Positions 5,797 to 14,271 of a stretch of 24,230 bases of DNA are shown here, one piece after another. How positions within the stretch are numbered: position 1 is the first letter of the stretch; each line of letters opens with the position of its first letter. The notes under the pieces are model-generated. The model did not search any database. It saw nothing but the letters and a program-made list of their open reading frames with translations, and was not told the origin of the DNA. The position numbers and the translations under genes are program-made. This stretch comes from a virus. The stretch is taken from the IMG/VR virus record IMGVR_UViG_3300025286_000139, positions 1 to 24,230 of that record; one strand, given 5' to 3'.

Positions 5797-7753
5797 GCAA
5801 GCAGCAATAGACGACGCTTGGCTAAATATAGAGGTAGACGAGCGAGACCTTTTTAATCCGATGTCTTTTTTTTCGTCCGGTGATCCAGACGATTTCGAGA
5901 CCCGTTTAGCTTGGATAATGTCCAACCCAGAATATTTTCCTTTTATTGTAAAGGAGATATTCAATATTGATTTACTGCCTGTTCAAGCCCTAATGCTTAA
6001 AGAGATGTGGATTCGTAAGTTTCCCATGCTCATTGCCTCTCGTGGATTTGGCAAAAGCTTTATCCTCTCCCTGTATGCGATGATGAGAGCAGTTCTTTTA
6101 CCTCCCAGAAAGATTGTTGTTGTTGGTGCAGCTTTTCGTCAATCTAAAGTTCTCTTTGAATATATGGAAACTATCTATCAGAACGCCCCCTTGTTGAGAG
6201 ACATGGTAACCTGTACCCCAAGGAGGGATGTAGATAGATGTCAAATGACCATAGGCGAGAGCACTATAGTGTGCTTACCGCTAGGCGATGGGTCAAAGAT
6301 CAGAGGCCAGCGAGCTAATGATATTATTGCTGATGAATTTGCTTCAATTCCCAGAGAAATTTTTGAAAACGTCGTAGCTGGATTTGCTGCGGTAAGCGCA
6401 TCTCCAATTGAAAACGTGAAGAGAATAGCCGCTAAAAAGAGAGCCTTAGAGCTTGGGGACGACGCCAAAGACGCTGAAGAAGATCCTATTCAAAGTTCCA
6501 ACCAGATAATTTTGTCTGGTACGGCTTATTATGATTTTAACCATTTTTCAGAGTATTGGAAAAAGTGGAAAACCATTATACAGAGCAAGGGCCGCAAAAA
6601 GAGACTTCAGGCTATATTTGGTACGGAAGAAATACCCAGAGGGTTTGATTGGACGCAGTATAGTATAATTAGAATTCCTTTTGAGCTTGTTCCAGAAGGA
6701 TTTATGGATGAAGCGCAAGTGGCAAGATCTAAGGCTACTGTCCATTCAGGTATTTATGAGATGGAGTTTGGGGCGTGCTTTAGCACAGACAGTCAGGGGT
6801 TTTTCAAGAGATCTCTTATAGAGTCCTGCGTTGCTTCTTATAACAATGATATATCATTACCTAGTGGGGAAGTTTCGTTTGAGGCTGCTCTTAGGGGCAA
6901 TCCTAATTGCAGATATGTATATGGGGTAGATCCAGCCTCAGAAGTTGATAATTTCAGCATTGTACTTTTGGAGCTACACGAAGACCACAGCCGGATTGTT
7001 CATTGCTGGACCACCAATAGGTCAGAGCACAAAGAAAAAGTCAAGATGGGTGTCGTTAGCGAAATGGATTTTTATTCATACTGTGCGCGAAAAATACGCG
7101 ATCTTATGAAAACCTTTCCCTGTGAGAGAATTTCTATGGACGCTCAAGGTGGCGGCATAGCCGTAATGGAGGCTTTGCACGATCCAGATAAAATCCACGA
7201 AGGAGAGCTTCCAATATGGGAAATTATAGATGACAACAAAGAAAAAGATACTGATGGAAATCCGGGATTGCATATTTTAGAGATGTGTCAATTTGCTAAA
7301 TCAGACTGGCTTTCTGAGGCTAATCACGGTATGAGAAAGGACTTTGAAGATAAAGTTCTTCTGTTCCCATTTTTTGATGCTGTTTCTCTCGGATTGGCAG
7401 CTTCCGAAGACAAAATAACTAAAAGAAAGTACGACACCCTAGAAGATTGCGTTATGGAGCTAGAAGAACTCAAAGATGAGTTGTCAATGATCATTATCAG
7501 TCAAACTGCTGCTGGTAGAGACAAATGGGACACTCCAGAAGTTAAACTTGCGGGTGGACGAAAAGATCGCTTGCGGAAAGATAGATATAGTGCCCTGCTT
7601 ATGTGTAATATGTCTGCTAGAACGATGCACAGGACGCCCGCGCCTCTAGATTACAACCCCACCGGAGGGTTTGCAGAAAGATCAAAAGGTCAAGATGGCC
7701 CCAGTTATATAGGTCCAGCATGGTTTACCGAAGGTATGAAAGATGTTTACTAG
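5789..7753 (+). CDS. terL: Terminase large subunit
   Basis: A 654-residue DNA-packaging motor. The N-terminal ATPase has Walker A SRGFGKSF (84-91), Walker B DIIADEF (178-184) with catalytic Glu183, and the coupling motif ILSGTA (241-246). The C-terminal RNase-H-like nuclease has acidic residues in YVYGVDPASE (Asp381), ERISMDAQGGG (Asp451) and near KDRLRKDRYSALL. It docks on the portal, pumps DNA into the prohead and cuts concatemers. A 30-residue Ala/Lys/Asp-rich insertion (about 205-235) between Walker B and motif III is unusual. The start overlaps the ERCC4 gene by 8 nt. A new promoter begins just after the stop, separating this gene from the head genes. Confidence 0.95.
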   Translation: MDKQAAIDDAWLNIEVDERDLFNPMSFFSSGDPDDFETRLAWIMSNPEYFPFIVKEIFNIDLLPVQALMLKEMWIRKFPMLIASRGFGKSFILSLYAMMRAVLLPPRKIVVVGAAFRQSKVLFEYMETIYQNAPLLRDMVTCTPRRDVDRCQMTIGESTIVCLPLGDGSKIRGQRANDIIADEFASIPREIFENVVAGFAAVSASPIENVKRIAAKKRALELGDDAKDAEEDPIQSSNQIILSGTAYYDFNHFSEYWKKWKTIIQSKGRKKRLQAIFGTEEIPRGFDWTQYSIIRIPFELVPEGFMDEAQVARSKATVHSGIYEMEFGACFSTDSQGFFKRSLIESCVASYNNDISLPSGEVSFEAALRGNPNCRYVYGVDPASEVDNFSIVLLELHEDHSRIVHCWTTNRSEHKEKVKMGVVSEMDFYSYCARKIRDLMKTFPCERISMDAQGGGIAVMEALHDPDKIHEGELPIWEIIDDNKEKDTDGNPGLHILEMCQFAKSDWLSEANHGMRKDFEDKVLLFPFFDAVSLGLAASEDKITKRKYDTLEDCVMELEELKDELSMIIISQTAAGRDKWDTPEVKLAGGRKDRLRKDRYSALLMCNMSARTMHRTPAPLDYNPTGGFAERSKGQDGPSYIGPAWFTEGMKDVY

Positions 7754-7757
7754 CAGA

Positions 7758-7770
7758 TTGGTGTATAATA
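7758..7770 (+). promoter_or_regulatory. Late promoter before portal gene
   Basis: TTGGTGTATAATA is an exact match to the conserved element of the window. It lies 5 nt after the terminase stop and 52 nt before the portal ATG. The leader contains the 10-bp palindrome TGTAATTACA at 7792-7801. No convincing -35 box is visible. Confidence 0.65.
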
Positions 7771-7821
7771 TTTTAGACAATTCCTATTCAATGTAATTAC
7801 AATCCTATTACAGGTGTGTAG

Positions 7822-10071
7822 ATGGCCAAATCAAAAAAAGAAGACAACCCTATCAAAGACCACATTCCAGAACCGGCTTTTGTGACATGGGATAATAATG
7901 ACGAAAAGGCCGCTGCCCTAGCCGCCTCCGCTGGCGCCGTGGAGGTTTATGATGGTATTGGTAGCTCTACTGCATCACATCGATCTTTCCTAGATGTTGA
8001 AGGCAATATTTCTGTTAGAACGGGTTATCAGAGAGACGACTATAACAGGTTTCGATCTAGAGAGGCCATTCCTAGACAACAAAAGAAGATTATGGCTAAG
8101 TGTATGGATGCTTATGACAGGGTTGGCATTATTAGAAATGTTATCGATTTAATGGGGGATTTTGCCACTCAGGGAATTAGCATAGTTCATCCCAACAAGA
8201 GAATTGAAAGATTCTTTCAGAAATGGTTTGACAAAGTTTCTGGCAAAGAGCGCTCAGAAAGATTTCTAAACAACCTGTATAGATGTGGGAATGTCGTAGT
8301 TAAACGCCAAAATGCGAAATTGTCAAAAAAGCTAGAGAAGGAACTGGCTAAAGGATCAACTCCTGATATAGAAATCTTGCTTCCTAAAGTAACAAAGAGA
8401 GAGATACCTTGGAGGTACGATTTTCTGAATCCTCTTACGGTGGAAGTTATAGGCGGGCAACTTGCTATATTTGCAGGAGACCCGCAGCTAGGTCTTAAGG
8501 TTTCTGCAACCATTAAGAAGATGGTTCTCAGCGGGAGCGAGTACCCAGAAATTATAGCCAAGCTTCCCAAGGATCTCGTTAAGTCTATCAGGGATGGTAA
8601 TAGCATTATTCCCCTAGACCCTGATAAAACGTCCATTCATTACTACAAGAAAGATGACTGGCAGATATGGGCCAACCCCATGATACTATCTGTGTTAGAT
8701 GATGTTGTCATGCTTGAAAAAATGAAGCTTGCCGATATGTCTGCTTTGGATGGGGCTATTTCTAATATACGACTCTGGAAGCTTGGTGACCTAGACAACA
8801 AAATTTTGCCCACCAAGACTGGCGTTAACAAGCTAAGAAATATCTTGGCGAGCAACGTTGGCGGCGGGACCATGGATTTGGTTTGGGGTCCAGAGCTTGA
8901 CTTTAAAGAGTCTGCCACTGAAGTCCACAAATTCTTGGGAGCAGAAAAATATCAGCCGGTGCTGACCAGTATCTATGCTGGTTTAGGTATTCCACCCACT
9001 CTCACCGGGGCTTCTAATTCTTCTGGCGGTGGATTTACTAACAACTTTGTTTCTCTCAAGACTCTCATCGAGAGACTGGAGTATGGCAGAGATTTGCTTG
9101 TTTCGTTTTGGAACGCGGAGATAGAGGCTGTTCAAAAGGCTATGGGCTTTAGATTTCCTGCTAAGATCCATTTTGAACAAATGATTCTCTCTGATGAGGC
9201 GGCTGAAAAGAACTTGTTGATTCAGCTTGTTGACCGGGATCTTATTAGCGCCGAAACTGTACAGGCTAGATTTGGAGAACTGCCAGAAATTGAGAGAATT
9301 AGAATTAAGCGAGAAGTCAAGGATAGAGAGAACGAAAAGATGCCACAGAAATCCGGTCCTTATCACAACCCACAGCATAGAAACGATCTGGAGAAGATAG
9401 CCTTGGGTAAAGACCTGTTAGAGGCAGAGGATCTGGGTTTGATTCCATCTGAAGAAACTGGGAATCACCCGTTTACAAAACCAGAAGACAGGCGCGATAC
9501 CGCAGTGGTAGAGGAGAAGAAGGAGGAGAAGAAGGATAAACAGGACGAGCGAGAGATGAAAAAAATGGATCAAAAGCAGCAATCACAACCTCCACAACAA
9601 AAAGAGTTCGGTCCTACTGGTAGACCAGAGGACGGCAGACCAAAGAACGCTAAAGATGAACAGAAACGGAAGCAGAAGCGCGTAGTGCCTAAAAGCGCCG
9701 CTAGTGATTTCACTAATCTGTTTTTGTGGGCCAACGACGCTCAAAAACAAATAGCGGAAATTGTTCATCCAGCACTGCTTGCTCACTATGACAAGAAGAA
9801 TATAAGAAGCTTGACTAAAAGCCAAATGGATGAACTTGAATACATTAAGTTTTGTCTATTGTGCGGTTTGAAGCCTTATGTGGAATTAGATATTGATGTT
9901 ATTCAACAGCTACTTCAAAACTCTAATACCGCCACTAACACCGCGTTATCTGCGGCCCGAAGAGAATTTGTTACGGAGTTTGTGTCTGTAAACGGTAAAC
10001 AACCCACCGTTGAAGAAATGCGCAATATTCAATCTTCGGCGTATGCTATGCGCACTTTGACCAACCTGTAA
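7822..10071 (+). CDS. Portal protein
   Basis: A 749-residue protein, long for a portal. It forms the dodecameric ring at one capsid vertex through which DNA enters and leaves. Features seen are an N-terminal helical region (about 80-135), a beta-rich wing region (about 180-280), and VLTSIYAGLGIPPTLTG (about 380-396), a characteristic portal stretch, followed by a Gly/Ser turn and the long stem helix (LIERLEYGRDLLVSFW). Residues about 555-620 are a highly charged Lys/Glu/Gln-rich segment, then a helical C-terminal domain of about 120 residues. The start is preceded by AGGTGTGTAG and lies downstream of a dedicated promoter. The charged extension may contact scaffold or packaged DNA. Confidence 0.9.
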   Translation: MAKSKKEDNPIKDHIPEPAFVTWDNNDEKAAALAASAGAVEVYDGIGSSTASHRSFLDVEGNISVRTGYQRDDYNRFRSREAIPRQQKKIMAKCMDAYDRVGIIRNVIDLMGDFATQGISIVHPNKRIERFFQKWFDKVSGKERSERFLNNLYRCGNVVVKRQNAKLSKKLEKELAKGSTPDIEILLPKVTKREIPWRYDFLNPLTVEVIGGQLAIFAGDPQLGLKVSATIKKMVLSGSEYPEIIAKLPKDLVKSIRDGNSIIPLDPDKTSIHYYKKDDWQIWANPMILSVLDDVVMLEKMKLADMSALDGAISNIRLWKLGDLDNKILPTKTGVNKLRNILASNVGGGTMDLVWGPELDFKESATEVHKFLGAEKYQPVLTSIYAGLGIPPTLTGASNSSGGGFTNNFVSLKTLIERLEYGRDLLVSFWNAEIEAVQKAMGFRFPAKIHFEQMILSDEAAEKNLLIQLVDRDLISAETVQARFGELPEIERIRIKREVKDRENEKMPQKSGPYHNPQHRNDLEKIALGKDLLEAEDLGLIPSEETGNHPFTKPEDRRDTAVVEEKKEEKKDKQDEREMKKMDQKQQSQPPQQKEFGPTGRPEDGRPKNAKDEQKRKQKRVVPKSAASDFTNLFLWANDAQKQIAEIVHPALLAHYDKKNIRSLTKSQMDELEYIKFCLLCGLKPYVELDIDVIQQLLQNSNTATNTALSAARREFVTEFVSVNGKQPTVEEMRNIQSSAYAMRTLTNL

Positions 10072-10098
10072 AACACAATTTTGATTTGTACAGTCCTT

Positions 10099-10111
10099 TT
10101 GGTGTATAATT
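10099..10111 (+). promoter_or_regulatory. Late promoter before protease/scaffold gene
   Basis: TTGGTGTATAATT repeats the conserved element, in the short gap after the portal stop and 17 nt before the protease ATG. A TTGATT sequence 18 nt upstream could act as a weak -35, but it is not shared by the other copies. The short leader still holds a GAGGTAAG ribosome binding site. Confidence 0.6.
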
Positions 10112-10127
10112 CTATGAGGTAAGACAC

Positions 10128-11612
10128 ATGACAATGCCAATCTTTCAATCAGAAATAAATTCTGGATTAGCAGAGCTTATTCAGACCAATAATAGCATTG
10201 CCTATTCTTCATTGGCGGCGCCCTTTGCTCCAACAAAGAACGATGAAGAACTGGCAAAGCTTGAGCTATTGAACACACAGGCTAAAAGTAATCCTGATCA
10301 ACTTGATCTTTATTACCTAAATTCTGTCCTTGTTTCAACTGGGTGGAACAAGAACGATGACGTGTTTAATGCAGCGGAGACTTGGGCTGCTAGAAAAACC
10401 CCAGAGGACAAACAGTTTAATTATATGCACGATGAAAACGATATCATCGGACATATTACCGGTAACTGTGTGTTGAACGCCGATGGTAAAGTCATCGCTG
10501 ACAGTCAAGACGCACCAGAGGAGTTTAACATTGTCACCAGCGCTGTAATTTATAGAAGCTGGTCAGACCCAGAAAAAAGAGAAAGAATAAACCAGCTAAT
10601 TGCCGAGATCGAACAAGGACAATGGTTTGTTTCTATGGAGTGTCTGTTTAAAGGGTTTGACTACGCTGTAGTCGCTCCTGATGGCAACCACAACATTGTG
10701 ACAAGAAACGAGTCTTCAGCATTTTTAACCAAACATCTAAAAGCCTACGGAGGAGAAGGACTGTATGAAGGATATACGATAGGACGACTGCTTAGGAATA
10801 TTTCATTTTCAGGTAAAGGATTGGTAAATAATCCTGCCAATCCGCATAGTGTAATTCTTAAAGAGACTGACCCCTTTAAGTCTACTCAAGCATGCGTAAT
10901 AGAAGAAACCACCATAAGGGAGACAAATAAAATGTCTAATGACAATGTCATGCAACAGCAACTAGATGTTCTTAAGGCTGACTTGGCTGAAGCTAAGCAG
11001 CGTGAAGAAGCTCTAGAGGCCCGGCTAAAGGAATTGGACGAAAAGGCTTTTACCGAGAAGGTTGAAGCTTTGGAGGCCGAAATCCAATCTAGAGACGAAG
11101 CAATCGCTTCTATGTCAGAGGCCGCTACAGCTTTTGATGCTGAAAAAGCTGAGCTAACGGAAGCCTTGACGAAAACCCAAGAGGAACTCGAAGCGCTCAA
11201 GTCAGAACTTGACACTATTAAGACAGAGGCTCATAAGGCTGCTAGACTAGCCGCCCTTATCCAAGCCGGTCTTGATGAGGAAGCCGCTGCTGAGAAGCTC
11301 GAAAAATTTGCCGAAGCTAGTGACGAGATATTCAATGAGATTGTCTCGCTGTTTTCACAGGCCGACGCGGAAGATGAGCCTGCTCAAGAAGAAGAAGCCG
11401 AAGCAGAAGTTACAGAATCTGATGAAGCTGATGAAGATTCAGACGAAGCAGAGACTGAGGCCGACGCAGAAGTTTTAGAAACTGTAGAAGAAGAAGTCGA
11501 AGCCAGCTTAACTGACGCTGGTGAAACTGATTCTGCCGAAGAGGCAAGGTCTGCCGCAAGCGACTGGCTAAGTAAGAATGTTCTTAAGTCAACAGCTAGC
11601 ATCCAAGAGTAA
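10128..11612 (+). CDS. Prohead protease fused to scaffold protein
   Basis: A 494-residue two-part protein. Residues about 60-250 look like a prohead maturation protease: NYMHDENDIIGHI (98-110) gives the catalytic His101 and FVSMECLFKGFDY (167-179) the nucleophile Ser169, the His...Ser arrangement of prohead serine proteases. Residues 269-494 are a long coiled coil (Glu/Ala/Leu/Lys) ending in a very acidic segment (about 415-460), as expected of a scaffold that is degraded after assembly. The start at 10128 has GAGGTAAG upstream. An internal in-frame ATG at 10932 with its own ribosome binding site suggests that the scaffold is also made separately, as in lambda C/Nu3. Catalytic assignment is from motif shape; the domain plan is strong. 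Confidence 0.8.
   Translation: MTMPIFQSEINSGLAELIQTNNSIAYSSLAAPFAPTKNDEELAKLELLNTQAKSNPDQLDLYYLNSVLVSTGWNKNDDVFNAAETWAARKTPEDKQFNYMHDENDIIGHITGNCVLNADGKVIADSQDAPEEFNIVTSAVIYRSWSDPEKRERINQLIAEIEQGQWFVSMECLFKGFDYAVVAPDGNHNIVTRNESSAFLTKHLKAYGGEGLYEGYTIGRLLRNISFSGKGLVNNPANPHSVILKETDPFKSTQACVIEETTIRETNKMSNDNVMQQQLDVLKADLAEAKQREEALEARLKELDEKAFTEKVEALEAEIQSRDEAIASMSEAATAFDAEKAELTEALTKTQEELEALKSELDTIKTEAHKAARLAALIQAGLDEEAAAEKLEKFAEASDEIFNEIVSLFSQADAEDEPAQEEEAEAEVTESDEADEDSDEAETEADAEVLETVEEEVEASLTDAGETDSAEEARSAASDWLSKNVLKSTASIQE
10932..11612 (+). CDS. Putative separate scaffold protein from internal start
   Basis: An in-frame ATG (residue 269 of the protease-scaffold fusion) is preceded by AAGGGAGA at 10916-10923, about 9 nt away, a good ribosome binding site inside a coding region. 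The product would be 226 residues, starting MSNDNVMQQQL, consisting only of the coiled coil and acidic tail. Scaffold nested in a protease gene is known for lambda Nu3 and similar phages. Translation from this site is inferred, not shown. Confidence 0.5.
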   Translation: MSNDNVMQQQLDVLKADLAEAKQREEALEARLKELDEKAFTEKVEALEAEIQSRDEAIASMSEAATAFDAEKAELTEALTKTQEELEALKSELDTIKTEAHKAARLAALIQAGLDEEAAAEKLEKFAEASDEIFNEIVSLFSQADAEDEPAQEEEAEAEVTESDEADEDSDEAETEADAEVLETVEEEVEASLTDAGETDSAEEARSAASDWLSKNVLKSTASIQE

Positions 11613-11638
11613 AATATCTTTAATTAGGAGTACATAAA

Positions 11639-12142
11639 ATGGCTTTAAAAGCTGATCGTCACGAACTGCAAACCGACATCTCTTTCTTCATGAATGAAGT
11701 AGCTACTAGAGGCGGTGTTGCCGTTTTTTCAACCGCTGGCTCAGGCGCAGCGATGGATAGTAGCAAGGCTCTTGTAACCTACAAAGCAATGCCTTCAGGC
11801 TCAGTTCCCGCTGGCCTACTTCTGAATGACATGGTCAACCTTGACCAGACTCGCCAGCATATTAACTGGCATAAGGATGAGATTCAGAAGGGTGGCAAGG
11901 TTACTCTGCTTACGCAGGGTTGGGTTGTCACTGATAGAATTTACCCCGGCGACACGCCTGCTGTAGGCAACGTAGCTTATGTACACCACAGTGGTTACAT
12001 TTCAAGCGTTATTACTGCCGCCAAGGGTCAATTTGACAGAAGCATGCCAACCAACCTAGCTGTTGGTCGTTTCCTCTCCAAGAAGGACGAGGATGGTTAT
12101 GCTAAGGTCTCAATTAACCTTCCTAACCAAACTCACCAGTAA
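11639..12142 (+). CDS. Probable capsid decoration protein
   Basis: A 167-residue, mostly beta protein with a short N-terminal arm (ALKADRHELQTDISFFMN), immediately before the major capsid gene and after the scaffold, the usual place of the head-stabilising decoration protein. Gly, Ala and Val are abundant, and strands such as GGKVTLLTQGWVVTDRIYPGD and VGNVAYVHHSGYIS fit the small beta-tulip type of decoration proteins. The start has AGGAG 8-12 nt upstream. Identity is mostly by position and fold impression. Confidence 0.6.
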   Translation: MALKADRHELQTDISFFMNEVATRGGVAVFSTAGSGAAMDSSKALVTYKAMPSGSVPAGLLLNDMVNLDQTRQHINWHKDEIQKGGKVTLLTQGWVVTDRIYPGDTPAVGNVAYVHHSGYISSVITAAKGQFDRSMPTNLAVGRFLSKKDEDGYAKVSINLPNQTHQ

Positions 12143-12166
12143 GCCTTATATAGGAGATAACTAAAA

Positions 12167-13171
12167 ATGTCTAACTCACTACAGAGACCAGACGAGCAGT
12201 TTATTGGATTGCTCAAACAGTCTGGTAGCAATGATAAGTCTGTTGCCCTAGAAGCGCAGCACGAGATCGCCAAGGCTCTCGAACAACCTCTTCGAAAGGG
12301 TGTTCTTGTTGGCGATATTCTCGGTAACATTTTTGAGAGAGTAGTCATGGAGCCGGGTACTACATCCGAGTTCCCGCTTGATCTACTTGCTCCGGGCGAA
12401 GAAGACGAATTCGTCGCCTATACTAATCCCGGCCATGGCCGTATTCCAGAACGTCAGGTTGAGGGCGATTACGTAATGGTCCCGACCTACAGCGTTAGTG
12501 CTTCAATCGACTGGCTACTTCGCTATGCTCGTGAAGCCCGATGGGATATTGTTGGTCGCGCAATGCAGGTGTTGGAAGCTTCATTCGTCAAGAAGATGAA
12601 TGATGATGGCTGGCATACTGTCTTGGCCGCTGGAGTTGACCGTAATATCATGGTTTATGATGCTGATGCAACTGCTGGTCAGTTCACCAAGCGTCTAGTT
12701 TCCTTGATGAAGACTGTCATGCGTCGTAACGGTGGCGGAAACACAGCGTCGATTAGCCGTAGTAAGCTAAGCGACCTGTACCTTAGCCCTGAAGCCCTAG
12801 AGGATATTCGCAACTGGCAGGTGGATCAAATTGATGAGATCACCCGCCGCGAGATCTTCTTGGCCGCTGACGGTGGAATTACTCGTCTATTCCAAGTTAA
12901 TTTGCACGACATCGACGAGCTTGGTGAGAGTCAGGAGTATCAAAACTTCTTTGTCAACTCACTAAGCGGAAGCCTCCAAGGTAGTGATGTAGAGCTAGTT
13001 GTCGGACTTGATCTTGGCAACAGAGACTCCTTCATCATGCCTGTGAAGCAAGAAGTGCAGATCTTCGAAGACGACAACCTTCATCGTCATCAGAAGGCTG
13101 GTCTTTATGGTTGGGCCGAGCTAGGCTTTGCCGTTCTAGACAACCGCCGAGTCCTTCTCGGATCCTTCTAA
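12167..13171 (+). CDS. Major capsid protein, HK97 fold
   Basis: A 334-residue protein in the size range of HK97-fold capsid subunits. It follows the portal, protease and decoration genes and precedes the neck genes. The N-terminal 45 residues are helical and polar and may be a delta-domain or scaffold-contact region. A long helix around residues 120-150 (SASIDWLLRYAREARWDIV) fits the spine helix, and the C-terminal part (VKQEVQIFEDDNLH, YGWAELGFAVLDNRRVLLGSF) fits the closing P-domain strands common in this family. AGGAGA lies just before the ATG. A strong terminator follows at 13201-13235. Codon choice looks like highly expressed genes (many CGT and GGT codons). Confidence 0.85.
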   Translation: MSNSLQRPDEQFIGLLKQSGSNDKSVALEAQHEIAKALEQPLRKGVLVGDILGNIFERVVMEPGTTSEFPLDLLAPGEEDEFVAYTNPGHGRIPERQVEGDYVMVPTYSVSASIDWLLRYAREARWDIVGRAMQVLEASFVKKMNDDGWHTVLAAGVDRNIMVYDADATAGQFTKRLVSLMKTVMRRNGGGNTASISRSKLSDLYLSPEALEDIRNWQVDQIDEITRREIFLAADGGITRLFQVNLHDIDELGESQEYQNFFVNSLSGSLQGSDVELVVGLDLGNRDSFIMPVKQEVQIFEDDNLHRHQKAGLYGWAELGFAVLDNRRVLLGSF

Positions 13172-13200
13172 GGTTGGCCAAGGCCAAAAGCTGCAAGAAG

Positions 13201-13235
13201 CCGTCCCGTGGTTTATATCACGGGGCGGTTTTTTT
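13201..13235 (+). terminator. Rho-independent terminator after major capsid gene
   Basis: A 10-bp stem (CCGTCCCGTG at 13201-13210 pairing with CACGGGGCGG at 13219-13228, with one G-U pair), an 8-nt loop and a run of seven T. It ends the head-gene transcript and directly precedes the next late promoter. Confidence 0.9.
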
Positions 13236-13243
13236 ATAAGGAT

Positions 13244-13256
13244 ATGGTGTATAATA
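13244..13256 (+). promoter_or_regulatory. Late promoter of neck/fibre module
   Basis: ATGGTGTATAATA matches the conserved element (GGTGTATAATA at 13246-13256). It sits 9 nt after the terminator T-run and 30 nt before the first ATG of the module, so head and neck/tail modules are separate transcription units. Confidence 0.65.
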
Positions 13257-13286
13257 TAGTGAGTATATGCCACTCTGGAGATAGAT

Positions 13287-13736
13287 ATGACAGGAATATC
13301 TGATTATTTAGAATCGGGTGTGATAAATTTTTTGTTCAGAGGTAACACCAATAGCTTTGCTCGTCCGGGCAATTTAGCCATAGCGTTGTGTTCTGGAGTT
13401 CCACAAGACCATCAAACTGGAGCTACTATTCCAGAAATAGCTAGTGGCGTAGCTGGGGTTTCAAATGGGTATAAAAGATATAATTTAGGATCTCCTGCTG
13501 ACGCCACATGGAGGCAAGTTAGCAGCAGTGGTTTTACTAATAATCTTAGTACATTAAGCTTTCCGGCGTGCTCCAACACCGCTTGGGGCCTTATGTCTGG
13601 TATAGCCATTTGTAATAAATCTGGAATAGGCACAGGTCAAGTGTTAATGCACGGAAAGTTAGCAAATCCCGTTACAATCAGGACTGGTGAAACCTTTGCG
13701 TTTAATATTGGCGATTTAGAAATAGATCTTTTTTAG
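13287..13736 (+). CDS. Conserved phage structural protein, SDYLE type
   Basis: A 149-residue protein of a small widespread virion protein type. It opens with GISDYLESGVINFLFRG, followed by a strand with a hydrophobic LAIALCSG motif, a region containing GYKRYNLG, and a C-terminal part with FPACSNTAWGLMSGIAICN and MHGKLANPVTIRTGETFAFNIGDLEI. In related proteins the same order is seen: SDYLE start, ALF/ALC strand, TFPA-W-GI and a final sequence with LxxGDTxxF. The function is not established; such genes lie with head and fibre genes. GGAG precedes the start. Confidence 0.65.
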   Translation: MTGISDYLESGVINFLFRGNTNSFARPGNLAIALCSGVPQDHQTGATIPEIASGVAGVSNGYKRYNLGSPADATWRQVSSSGFTNNLSTLSFPACSNTAWGLMSGIAICNKSGIGTGQVLMHGKLANPVTIRTGETFAFNIGDLEIDLF

Positions 13737-13748
13737 AGGGGTTATCCA

Positions 13749-14261
13749 ATGGCTTGGACCGATGACATGCCTGTTATAGTCAGGTATTTAATAAATGATC
13801 TTGATTCCACAAATTACTCATATTCTAATGGGCGAGTAAAACAGACAATTGTTGTTGCGGCCCAGTTAGTTTTAAATGAAATAGATTTCGATAAAACTTA
13901 TACAGTAACGGTAAGCACGTCTGGTATCAGCCCAGACCCCACAGCGGCAACTAAAGATGACGCTTTTATCAACTTGGTCTCTCTGAAGTCAGCATGCTTG
14001 ATCGCCTCAAGCGAGTTGAGAACCAAGTCTCTAGACGCAGTAAGGGTGAGCGACGGCTCCTCTACTATCGATACTGGGGGTGTTTTGAAGGGTTTTGAGG
14101 CGCTTAGTAAAAGCATGTGTGCAAGATACGAAGATGCCAAGATCCAATATAAAGCTGGAAACAGTATTGCTGGCAAGGCTATTCTTACACCATACGAATC
14201 TCCAAACTTCCCGGTAGTTCACGGGGAAGGACATAATACCAGAACTGGATACTTCGAATAG
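13749..14261 (+). CDS. Putative head-tail adaptor protein
   Basis: A 170-residue protein, mainly helical with a small beta insertion. Position after the capsid gene and the pattern of an N-terminal helix (PVIVRYLINDLD), a central helical region with SLKSACLIASSELRTKSLD, and a C-terminal helix near SMCARYEDAKIQYKAGN fit the connector proteins of the HK97 gp6 type that bind under the portal. It starts 12 nt after the previous stop with GAGGGG upstream. Assignment is from order and helical pattern. Confidence 0.5.
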   Translation: MAWTDDMPVIVRYLINDLDSTNYSYSNGRVKQTIVVAAQLVLNEIDFDKTYTVTVSTSGISPDPTAATKDDAFINLVSLKSACLIASSELRTKSLDAVRVSDGSSTIDTGGVLKGFEALSKSMCARYEDAKIQYKAGNSIAGKAILTPYESPNFPVVHGEGHNTRTGYFE

Positions 14262-14271
14262 GAATGGATAA

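Noticed and set aside
8217-8636. 139-residue leftward open frame
   Set aside because: It lies entirely inside the portal gene, antisense, with no ribosome binding site or family pattern; it is a shadow frame.
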